Below, in pieces: positions 30,053 through 36,382 of a stretch of DNA of 36,382 nt. The stretch spans positions 1 through 36,382 of the forward strand of contig JAUHYE010000023.1 of assembly GCA_030426395.1 (NCBI GenBank), read 5' to 3'. Below the pieces are notes generated by a model. That model had not been told where the DNA came from. It saw only the letters and a program-made list of their open reading frames with translations, and did no database searches. Position numbers and translations under genes: made by a program. The DNA is from Phycisphaerae bacterium (GTDB lineage Bacteria; Planctomycetota; Phycisphaerae; Phycisphaerales; UBA1924). Every line of letters starts with the position of its first letter. Position 1 is the stretch's first letter.

Positions 30053-32977
30053 ATGTCCGCCGGACCCCGTGCAGTGCCCCCCGCCGTCAATGGCTGGAAC
30101 GCCGCCTTCCTCGACGAGGCCTACGCGCGTTACCAGCAGAACCCCGAGTCGGTCCCCGCCGACGTGCGAGCCTTCTTCCAGGGCTTCGAGCTCGGCGGCG
30201 GCGGTGCGGCCACGGCCGGCTCGGGCGTCGCGGGCGACAGCGACTTCCACGCCAGGGTCGACGACCTGGTCTTCGCCTACCGCGACATGGGCCACCTGGC
30301 GGCCAAGCTCGACCCCTTCGGCCGGCCCAGCGAGCCGGTGGCCTGCCTCGAGCTGCACGAGCATGGGCTGACCGAGGCCGACTTGTCGCGCCAGGTCAAT
30401 GCCGACCGCCTGGGCATGGAGGGCCCCCTCACCCTCGGCGAGGCCGTCGAGCGGCTGAAGCGGACGTACTGCGAGTCCATCGGCGCCGAGATCATGCACG
30501 TGCCCAACCGGGCCGAGCGGGCCTGGCTCGTCGAGCGGTGCGAGCGGCATGGCGGCGGGGTGAACTTCGATTCGGGCCGCCGCGTGCACATCCTGCGGCA
30601 GCTCCTGCAGAGCGAGATGTTCGAGCGGTTCCTGGGCCGCCGCTACCCGGGAGACAAGCGCTTCAGCCTCGAGGGCAGCGAGACGCTGATCCCGCTGGTC
30701 AACGGCATCCTCGAGCATTACAGCGAGCACGCGGTCGAGGAGGTCGTCATCGGCATGGCCCACCGCGGCCGGCTGAACGTGCTCAACAACGTGCTGGGCA
30801 AGAGCTACGAGCAGATCTTCACCGAGTTCGAGGACACCTGGCAGGACGAGAACACCCAGGGCGGCGGCGACGTGAAGTACCACCGCGGTTATTCCAGCGA
30901 GCGGCGCTTCCCCAACGGCCGCGCCCTGCATGTGGCCCTCAGCAGCAACCCGAGCCATCTGGAGGCCGTCGCGCCGGTGGTGCAAGGGCGCACGCGTGCG
31001 AAGCAGCGACATCGTGGTGACAAGACCCGCGAGCGCGTGGCCCCCGTCGTGCTCCACGGCGACGCGGCCATCATCGGCCAGGGCGTGGTGGCCGAGACCT
31101 TCAACTTCTCCCAGCTCGAGGGATACGCCACCGGCGGCACGATCCACGTGGTGGTGAACAACCTCATCGGCTTTACCACCTCGCCGCAAGACGGCCGCTC
31201 GAGCCGCTACTGCACCGACGTGGGCAAGATCGTGGGCGCCCCGGTGCTGCACGTGAACGGCGAGGACCCCGAAGCGTGCGTCATGGCCGCCCTGATCGCC
31301 GTCGAGTACCGCCAGACGTTCAAGCGCGACATCCTGATCGACATGCAGTGCTACCGCCGCTACGGGCACAACGAGCAGGACGAGGCCAGCTTCACCCAGC
31401 CGGTGCTCTACGGGCTCATCAAGAAGAAGGAGAGCGTGCTCACCGGGTACGCCAAACGCCTGCGCGACGAGGGCGTGATCAGCGACCAGGACATGGAGCA
31501 GATCCGCCAGCAGCTCGACGCCGCGCTCGAGAAGGCCCAGGAGGCCGCCAAGCAGTCGCCCTACGACCCGACCATCGACCCCGGGAGCGCCCGCTGGGTC
31601 GGCATGACGCACAAGTACAGCTTCGAGGACAAGCCCACCGGCGTGGCGATGGACACGCTCAAGGAAGTGTGCGATGCGCTCGGCAACGTGCCCGAGCACT
31701 TCAACGTGCACCGCAAGCTCAAGAAGCTGCTGAGCGATCGCAAAGCGCTGCCCGAGACGAGCGAGATCAGCTACGCCGACGCCGAGAGTTTGGCGTACGG
31801 CACGCTGCTGCTCGAGGGCGTGCCCGTGCGCCTGAGCGGGCAGGACAGCCGCCGCGGCACCTTCAGCCACCGCCACGCCGTGCTCGTCGACAACCAGACC
31901 GCCGAGAATTACACGCCGCTGAACCATATGAGGGCCGTGGGCGAGCCGGGCACGAGCTTGGAGCCGCTGCGCCCGGGGCCCGACGGCCGGCTGGCCCAGG
32001 CCAAGTTCTGCGTGTACGACAGCCCGCTGAGCGAATTCAGCGTCATGGGCTTCGAGTACGGCTACGCCCTGAGCGACCCCAATATGCTGGTCGTCTGGGA
32101 GGCCCAGTTTGGCGACTTCGTCAACGGCGCCCAGGTCATCATCGACCAGTTCCTGACCAGCGCCGAGCTCAAGTGGGACCGCTGGTGCGGCCTCGTGCTG
32201 CTGCTGCCGCATGGGTACGAGGGCCAGGGCCCCGAGCACTCGTCGGCAAGGCTCGAGCGCTTCCTGAAGGCGTGCGCCGACGACAACATCGAGGTGTGCT
32301 ACCCGACGACGGCGGCGCAGACCTTCCACATGTTCCGCCGCCAGGTGCGCCGGCCGTTCCGCAAGCCTCTGGTGGTCATGACGCCCAAGAGTCTCATCCG
32401 CACCAACACGAGCACCATCGAGGAGCTGACCCGCGGCCGGTTCATGGAGATCCTGGACGACCCGCGCTTCGCGGGCGATACCAAGGCTAACAACCCCAAG
32501 GCGGACAACGGCAAGAAGGCCAAGAAACCGGATCCGAAAGCCGTGCGCGAGATTGTTCTGTGCAGCGGCAAGGTGTACTGGGACCTGGCCAACCGCCGCG
32601 ACGAGATCGGCCGCTCGGACGTGGCGATCGTGCGCGTCGAGCAGCTCTACCCGCTGCACAACGACATGCTGCGGCAGGTGCTCGCGAAGTATCCCAAGGC
32701 CGAGCGCGTGACGTGGGCCCAGGAAGAGCCGCGCAACATGGGGGCGTTCCTGTTCATCGCCGACAAGTTGCGCACGCACCTGGGCGACCTGCTTCCTGGC
32801 GGCGACGTCCGCTACGTGGGCCGCAAGGCGAGCGCCAGCCCCGCGACGGGCAGCAAGCGCCGCCACAAGGCCGAGCAGGAGAAGCTCATCAGCGAGGCCA
32901 TCGGCCCGCTGGACAAGGACGACGACAAGCACGCCGACGACGCCACTGGCCCCAAGCTCGTGCGTCAATCCGCATAA
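30053..32977 (+). CDS. sucA: 2-oxoglutarate dehydrogenase E1 component
   Basis: A 974-aa thiamine-diphosphate enzyme that decarboxylates 2-oxoglutarate and transfers the succinyl group to the E2 lipoyl arm (TCA cycle). I chose ATG 30053 (GAGGG at 30040-30044) because the protein then begins with the typical SucA N-terminus, WNAAFLDEAYARYQQNPESV. Landmarks are GMAHRGRLNVLNNVLGK at about 233, GDAAIIGQGVVAETFN at about 336, NNLIGFTTSP at about 368, YRRYGHNEQDEASFTQP at about 434, and in the C-terminal half EAQFGDFVNGAQVIIDQF and LLPHGYEGQGPEHSSARLER. Length is close to the usual 930-950 aa, with a lysine-rich insert (about 805-830) and a Lys/Asp-rich tail. sucB follows after 54 bp. Confidence 0.96.
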   Translation: MSAGPRAVPPAVNGWNAAFLDEAYARYQQNPESVPADVRAFFQGFELGGGGAATAGSGVAGDSDFHARVDDLVFAYRDMGHLAAKLDPFGRPSEPVACLELHEHGLTEADLSRQVNADRLGMEGPLTLGEAVERLKRTYCESIGAEIMHVPNRAERAWLVERCERHGGGVNFDSGRRVHILRQLLQSEMFERFLGRRYPGDKRFSLEGSETLIPLVNGILEHYSEHAVEEVVIGMAHRGRLNVLNNVLGKSYEQIFTEFEDTWQDENTQGGGDVKYHRGYSSERRFPNGRALHVALSSNPSHLEAVAPVVQGRTRAKQRHRGDKTRERVAPVVLHGDAAIIGQGVVAETFNFSQLEGYATGGTIHVVVNNLIGFTTSPQDGRSSRYCTDVGKIVGAPVLHVNGEDPEACVMAALIAVEYRQTFKRDILIDMQCYRRYGHNEQDEASFTQPVLYGLIKKKESVLTGYAKRLRDEGVISDQDMEQIRQQLDAALEKAQEAAKQSPYDPTIDPGSARWVGMTHKYSFEDKPTGVAMDTLKEVCDALGNVPEHFNVHRKLKKLLSDRKALPETSEISYADAESLAYGTLLLEGVPVRLSGQDSRRGTFSHRHAVLVDNQTAENYTPLNHMRAVGEPGTSLEPLRPGPDGRLAQAKFCVYDSPLSEFSVMGFEYGYALSDPNMLVVWEAQFGDFVNGAQVIIDQFLTSAELKWDRWCGLVLLLPHGYEGQGPEHSSARLERFLKACADDNIEVCYPTTAAQTFHMFRRQVRRPFRKPLVVMTPKSLIRTNTSTIEELTRGRFMEILDDPRFAGDTKANNPKADNGKKAKKPDPKAVREIVLCSGKVYWDLANRRDEIGRSDVAIVRVEQLYPLHNDMLRQVLAKYPKAERVTWAQEEPRNMGAFLFIADKLRTHLGDLLPGGDVRYVGRKASASPATGSKRRHKAEQEKLISEAIGPLDKDDDKHADDATGPKLVRQSA

Positions 32978-33031
32978 CCTCCCGATCCTTCCAGTCGCAG
33001 GACGCCGCAGCAGAGCCCAGGAGCGCCACCG

Positions 33032-34354
33032 ATGGCAACCAAGATCGTGATCCCCGAAGTGGGCGAGTCCATCACCAGCGGCGTGATCGCCGCGTGGAGC
33101 GTGGCCGACGGCGACTACGTCGAGCGCGATCAGACGGTCCTCGAACTCGAGACCGACAAGATCACGATGGAAGTGCCCGCGCCCGCCGCGGGCATCCTCA
33201 AGCACACCGCAGCCGAGGGCGACGAGGTGGAGGTGGGCTCCACCGTCGGCGAGATCGACGAGTCGGGCGAGAAGCCCAGCGGCGGTTCTGGCGAGAAGGT
33301 CGCCGAAGCCAAGCAGCCCGAACCCAAGAAGGCCGAAGCGAAGGCAGAAGCCAAGGACAAGCCCGAGAAGGCCGCACCCGTCGCCGTGCAGGAGAAGGCC
33401 GCGACGACCGATCGGGTGCCGCAATCGCGCGTCAAGCGTGACACGCCCGCCCACGCCACGCCCGTGGCCGAGAAGATGGCCGGCGAGCACGGCATCGACC
33501 TGAACGAGGTCGTCGGCACCGGTGCCGGTGGGCGCATCCGCGAGCAGGACGTGCTGGCCTACCTGCAATCGGGCACGCATAGCAACGGTGCGACGAGCAA
33601 CGGCGCCGCCCACGCGCCCGCCGCGAACTCGCGCGAGATCCACCGCGAGAAGATGACCCCGCTACGCCAGCGCGTCGCCAGCCGGCTGGTCGAGGCCCAG
33701 CACACCGCCGCGATGCTCACTACCTTCAACGAGGTCGACATGACCGCCGTCATGGACCTGCGCAAGCGCTACAAGGAAGACTTCGAGAAGAAGCACGGCG
33801 TGGGCCTTGGCTTCATGTCGTTCTTTGTCAAGGCCGCGGTGCAGGGGCTCAAGGCCTTCCCGCTGGTCAACGGCTTCATCGCCGAGGACGACGCCGGCAA
33901 GCCCGTGATCCAGACGCACGACTACTGCGACGTGGCGATCGCGGTGGCGGGGCCCAAGGGCCTGGTCGTGCCCGTGCTGCGCAACGCCGAGAAGATGTCC
34001 TTCGCCCAGGTCGAGAGCGGCGTGAAGGAGCTGGCCACCAAGGCCAAGGACGGCAAGCTCACCATCGAAGAGATGACCGGCGGTACGTTCACCATCACCA
34101 ACGGCGGCGTCTTCGGCAGCCTCATGAGCACGCCCATCCTCAACCCTCCGCAGTCGGCCATCCTGGGCATGCACACCATCAAGAAGCGCGCCGTCGAGGA
34201 CCCCAATAACCCCGGGCAGATCGCGCTCCGCCCGATGATGTACCTGGCCGTCAGCTACGACCACCGCATCGTCGATGGGGCGGAAGCCGTGCAGTTCCTG
34301 GTGACGATCAAGAACTGCATCGAGGATCCCGAGCGGATGTTGATGGACGTCTAA
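33032..34354 (+). CDS. sucB: 2-oxoglutarate dehydrogenase E2 component (dihydrolipoyl succinyltransferase)
   Basis: A 440-aa acyltransferase core of the 2-oxoglutarate dehydrogenase complex. A lipoyl domain (1-78) carries the lipoylation site ETDKITMEV, with Lys43. An Ala/Lys/Glu-rich linker (about 80-130) follows, then the E3-binding domain (about 140-178, [20 protein letters not shown]). The catalytic domain (about 205-440) has the active-site motif SYDHRIVDG with His411 and Asp415. AGGAG at 33019-33023 precedes the ATG. It is adjacent to sucA, so co-transcription is likely; no E3 (lpd) gene follows in this window. Confidence 0.95.
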   Translation: MATKIVIPEVGESITSGVIAAWSVADGDYVERDQTVLELETDKITMEVPAPAAGILKHTAAEGDEVEVGSTVGEIDESGEKPSGGSGEKVAEAKQPEPKKAEAKAEAKDKPEKAAPVAVQEKAATTDRVPQSRVKRDTPAHATPVAEKMAGEHGIDLNEVVGTGAGGRIREQDVLAYLQSGTHSNGATSNGAAHAPAANSREIHREKMTPLRQRVASRLVEAQHTAAMLTTFNEVDMTAVMDLRKRYKEDFEKKHGVGLGFMSFFVKAAVQGLKAFPLVNGFIAEDDAGKPVIQTHDYCDVAIAVAGPKGLVVPVLRNAEKMSFAQVESGVKELATKAKDGKLTIEEMTGGTFTITNGGVFGSLMSTPILNPPQSAILGMHTIKKRAVEDPNNPGQIALRPMMYLAVSYDHRIVDGAEAVQFLVTIKNCIEDPERMLMDV

Positions 34355-34382
34355 CGGGAATGCGGATCACTGAGAACATCGA

Positions 34383-34411
34383 AGCCCGGGCGCATGCCCG
34401 GGCTGTTCGTT
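34383..34411 (+). terminator. Intrinsic terminator after sucB
   Basis: A perfect 9-bp GC-rich stem AGCCCGGGC/GCCCGGGCT (34383-34391 and 34396-34404) has a GCAT loop and is followed by GTTCGTTT. It lies 28 bp after the sucB stop and between convergent genes, so it may also serve the minus-strand pgpA transcript, although the T-tract is better on the plus side. Confidence 0.75.
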
Positions 34412-34432
34412 TAGAGTCATTGAATCTTTGGA

Positions 34433-34939
34433 TCAGATCGTCGCCACGATGAACGAGAACCACAGAAGTACAGCAGCTTGCACGCCTGCCGCCAGATCAT
34501 CCAGCACCACACCCCAACCGCCCGGCTTGTCTTGCAGCGAGTACGCCGGCCAGGGCTTCACGATGTCCATGGCGCGGAAGAAGATGAATGCCAGGATGAG
34601 CGTGCCGAAGCGGCCCCAGCCCGGGTCGACCACGGGCATCAATGCCAGGCACAGTGCCATGCCGGCGACCTCGTCGGCCACGACCTGGCTGGGATCCTTG
34701 CGGCCGAATCTCGGCTCGGCCTTGTCGCCCAGCACCACGCAGGCGAGCGTGAAAGCGATGGCCACCAAGAGCATGGCCAGCCGCATCACGGGCGCGTACG
34801 CAGCATCGGGCAGCACCAACAGGAGCAGCATCGCCAGCACCACAGGTGGCAGCGAACCCCAGGTGCCCGGGAAGGGCCTCATGTGCCCAAGGCCGAAGAA
34901 GGTGACCCATCGCAGGTTGCCGTCTGGTTTGGTGATCAC
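34433..34939 (-). CDS. pgpA: Phosphatidylglycerophosphatase A
   Basis: A 168-aa inner-membrane phosphatase that dephosphorylates phosphatidylglycerol phosphate to phosphatidylglycerol. The GTG start at 34939-34937 overlaps the pgsA stop (GTGA). Upstream extension to 35062 would lie in pgsA and is rejected. Family signatures are GLGHMRPFPGTWGSLPPV near the N-terminus, VADEVAGMALCLALMPV in the middle, and FRAMDIVKPWPAYSLQDKPG followed by GVVLDDLAAG near the C-terminus. The conserved acidic residues match PgpA. Several hydrophobic helices fit a membrane protein, and length matches E. coli PgpA (172 aa). Coupling to pgsA places two consecutive steps of phosphatidylglycerol synthesis together. Confidence 0.92.
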   Translation of the reverse strand: MITKPDGNLRWVTFFGLGHMRPFPGTWGSLPPVVLAMLLLLVLPDAAYAPVMRLAMLLVAIAFTLACVVLGDKAEPRFGRKDPSQVVADEVAGMALCLALMPVVDPGWGRFGTLILAFIFFRAMDIVKPWPAYSLQDKPGGWGVVLDDLAAGVQAAVLLWFSFIVATI

Positions 34940-35379
34940 GGGGATTCCTGTGGCTGGTCGGGCCGGCCGGCGCGGATGGCCCGGGTGATGTAGGGGACGG
35001 CCGACGCCGCGGTCACGAGGGTAGTGCCCCAAGCCGCGAGCGTGGCGGCCCAGCCGGCCCAATCCGGCCGTTGGCTGCCCCAGATCCCCGCGATAAGCAG
35101 GCAGCCCGGGATGGCGACGGACTGGACGACCATCTTGGCCTTACCTGAAAATGAGGCTGAAAAGTCAATACCCCTGGACTCGAAGACTCCGCGGATCGAC
35201 GTCACGAGCAATTCACGGCCCAGGATAACCACGGCCATCCACCCCGTAAACCCTGTTGCCATCACGAGTTGTCCATGTTCGGAGATCCCGAACGCCGGCG
35301 TTGCCAGCATGACCACCGTGCCCAGAATGAGCAATTTGTCGGCGAACGGGTCCATGGTCGAATTCGATCCGGCGTGCAA
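34936..35379 (-). CDS. pgsA: 5'-truncated CDP-diacylglycerol-glycerol-3-phosphate 3-phosphatidyltransferase
   Basis: This is the C-terminal part of a CDP-alcohol phosphatidyltransferase of the PgsA type, which makes phosphatidylglycerol phosphate. Recognisable sequence starts at MDPFADKLLILGT (from 35355), the end of the family motif DGxxARx8Gx3Dx3D, and continues through GRELLVTSIRGVFESRG, typical of PgsA. The N-terminal half, including the first catalytic DG..AR residues, is missing. Upstream of 35355 the frame reads unrelated residues to a stop at 35403-35401. A TTG at 35379 is the only start-like codon, so the product would be inactive if real. It is coupled by GTGA to pgpA. Either a rearrangement broke the gene or the assembly joins two genomes here. 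Confidence 0.8.
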   Translation of the reverse strand: MHAGSNSTMDPFADKLLILGTVVMLATPAFGISEHGQLVMATGFTGWMAVVILGRELLVTSIRGVFESRGIDFSASFSGKAKMVVQSVAIPGCLLIAGIWGSQRPDWAGWAATLAAWGTTLVTAASAVPYITRAIRAGRPDQPQESP

Positions 35380-35415
35380 AGAAACGATGCCGGTATTTGA
35401 TCAAAATCAACACCC
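35340..35415. other. Sequence junction: pgsA truncation point and change in base and codon usage
   Basis: Homology to PgsA stops at about 35356, and within 60 bp a gene with different codon usage begins in the opposite orientation. The intervening bases contain no tRNA, insertion-sequence end or direct repeat that I can recognise. An NcoI-like CCATGG (35353-35358) and a GAATTC (35360-35365) happen to sit at the edge. Confidence 0.55.
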
Positions 35416-36382
35416 GTGATTCCCCCTACCGACATCGTTGACTCCGACCGGCCGGCCGCAACCGATTCATCCGAATCACCATCTCGCGTCCCTAGAAATC
35501 GGTCTTCCGAAGCGATTCATCCGCTAGGGGCTCCGTGGTTCGGCACCCTCTGCGGCGTCGCCTCGGCGGTTCTGTACACGCTGACGAATATTGCGCTGCG
35601 CAATTGTATCGACGTCGACGCGTATCTCGTTTCCGCCGTGAAAGCGGCGCCCACGGTTGTCGTCTTGGGACCGCTGGTCGGTTGGCTGACCATCGCACAG
35701 GCGACATCCAAGCAACAGGCGACCAACGTAGACGGCGGTCCCCGCGCGCTGCGACAGATCTTACGCTTCATTCTGGCGGCTTTCCTGGCGCAATTCTTCG
35801 GCAACGCCGCGTTTCAAAAGGCCCTGGAACACATCGGATTGGCGGCGTCGGTTCCGATCACCTTGGGCGTGCTGATCGTCGGCGGCGCAGTCTTGGGGGC
35901 GGTCCTGCTGCGTGAACCGGTCGGAACTCGAAAAGTCGTCGCCATGGTCACGTTGATCGCCGCGGTCATCGTGCTTTCGTTGCCGGACGGGTTCACTGCG
36001 CCCGCGCCCGCGACGCCCGATGTCGAAACGGCCGGCTCGGAAATGCGAGCGATGCTGACCGACCCCCATCCCGTGGGGACAACGGAAGCAGCCCAGTCGC
36101 AGCGCGCGTTTGAGATCATCGTCGGATCACTTTGGGCGGCGCTCTCAGGACTGGCATACTCTTACTTCGGTGTCACGATGCGGCAAACGCTTCAGACCGG
36201 GATCCCGGCGCGAAATTTGATGTTGATCAGCGGCTTGACGGGCACCGTCACACTTTGGAGCTATTGTTTCGCGACGCTCGGGCCGCAGACCATCGCCGCA
36301 ACCAGTGCCTCGCAATGGTGGTTCATGATCGCAGCAGGTTTCTTGAACTTTTCCGCCTTTATCGCGATCACGACCGCGTTGA
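35416..36382 (+). CDS. DMT/EamA-family membrane transporter, 3' end beyond the window
   Basis: An open frame from GTG 35416 runs off the window, giving 322 residues so far. The upstream in-frame stop is TGA 35398-35400 and no ATG lies near. After a hydrophilic, Ser/Arg-rich N-terminus (about 1-38) come multiple hydrophobic helices (about 40-60, 70-90, 115-140, 140-160, 165-185, 235-255, 270-290 and 300-320). A helix-breaking segment LGAVLLREPVGTRKVVA is typical of the EamA fold. Substrate cannot be told. Codons such as TTG, CAA, GGA, AAA and CGG are far commoner than in the other genes, and GC is visibly lower, so it probably comes from another genome or a transferred segment. The start codon is uncertain. 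Confidence 0.75.
   Translation, partial: MIPPTDIVDSDRPAATDSSESPSRVPRNRSSEAIHPLGAPWFGTLCGVASAVLYTLTNIALRNCIDVDAYLVSAVKAAPTVVVLGPLVGWLTIAQATSKQQATNVDGGPRALRQILRFILAAFLAQFFGNAAFQKALEHIGLAASVPITLGVLIVGGAVLGAVLLREPVGTRKVVAMVTLIAAVIVLSLPDGFTAPAPATPDVETAGSEMRAMLTDPHPVGTTEAAQSQRAFEIIVGSLWAALSGLAYSYFGVTMRQTLQTGIPARNLMLISGLTGTVTLWSYCFATLGPQTIAATSASQWWFMIAAGFLNFSAFIAITTAL

Noticed and set aside
29423-33643. Minus-strand open frame of 1,406 codons antisense to sucA and sucB
   Set aside because: It is complementary to two clearly recognised genes and its composition (rich in His, Arg, Leu, Val, Gly) is what the reverse frame of high-GC coding sequence gives. No family resemblance is visible.
34940-35062. 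Longer pgpA start inside pgsA
   Set aside because: It would overlap pgsA by more than 120 bp. The GTG at 34939 overlaps the pgsA stop and gives a protein of normal PgpA length.

Overview
The window looks like a chromosomal segment of a high-GC planctomycete, most plausibly class Phycisphaerae. The grounds are the very high third-position GC, a secreted protein ending in the cysteine-framed 'GC-type' dockerin tail, the style of the type II secretion (T2SS) operon, and the enlarged PstC/PstA permeases. The lineage is inferred from gene content, not from a marker gene.

Positions 1-20671 hold one tightly coupled plus-strand operon of T2SS/type IV pilus type. In order it carries the end of an unknown gene, three prepilin-like proteins (GspH-, GspI- and GspJ-like), GspK, a PilM/GspL-like protein, a PilO/GspM-like protein carrying a PilP/GspC-like C-terminal domain, a gigantic secretin and a small lipoprotein. 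Nearly every junction is an ATGA or GTGA stop/start overlap. The secretin is the outstanding feature. It is about 4,595 residues long, with a signal peptide, an N0-like domain, roughly 50 tandem secretin_N-type domains by manual parsing (ordinary secretins have two to four) and one canonical C-terminal secretin barrel domain. At least one five-domain block within the array looks duplicated.

Positions 20824-27733 encode a high-affinity phosphate transporter, pstS-pstC-pstA-pstB. PstC and PstA are two to three times the usual size because of large N-terminal extracytoplasmic regions. No phoU follows. Positions 27821-29206 encode a secreted beta-propeller-like protein with a dockerin-type tail, a plausible kind of exported protein for this cell. 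The 846 bp gap that follows contains two different arrays of imperfect 21-bp tandem repeats and no convincing gene.

Positions 30053-34354 encode 2-oxoglutarate dehydrogenase E1 (sucA) and E2 (sucB), ending in a strong hairpin terminator. Convergent to them on the minus strand lie pgpA and a 5'-truncated pgsA, two consecutive steps of phosphatidylglycerol synthesis coupled by a GTGA overlap. pgsA loses its N-terminal half at about 35356. Beyond that point is a DMT/EamA-family transporter with clearly different codon usage, reminiscent of Pirellulales, which runs off the window end. This junction is either a genomic rearrangement/transfer or, quite likely, an assembly chimera.
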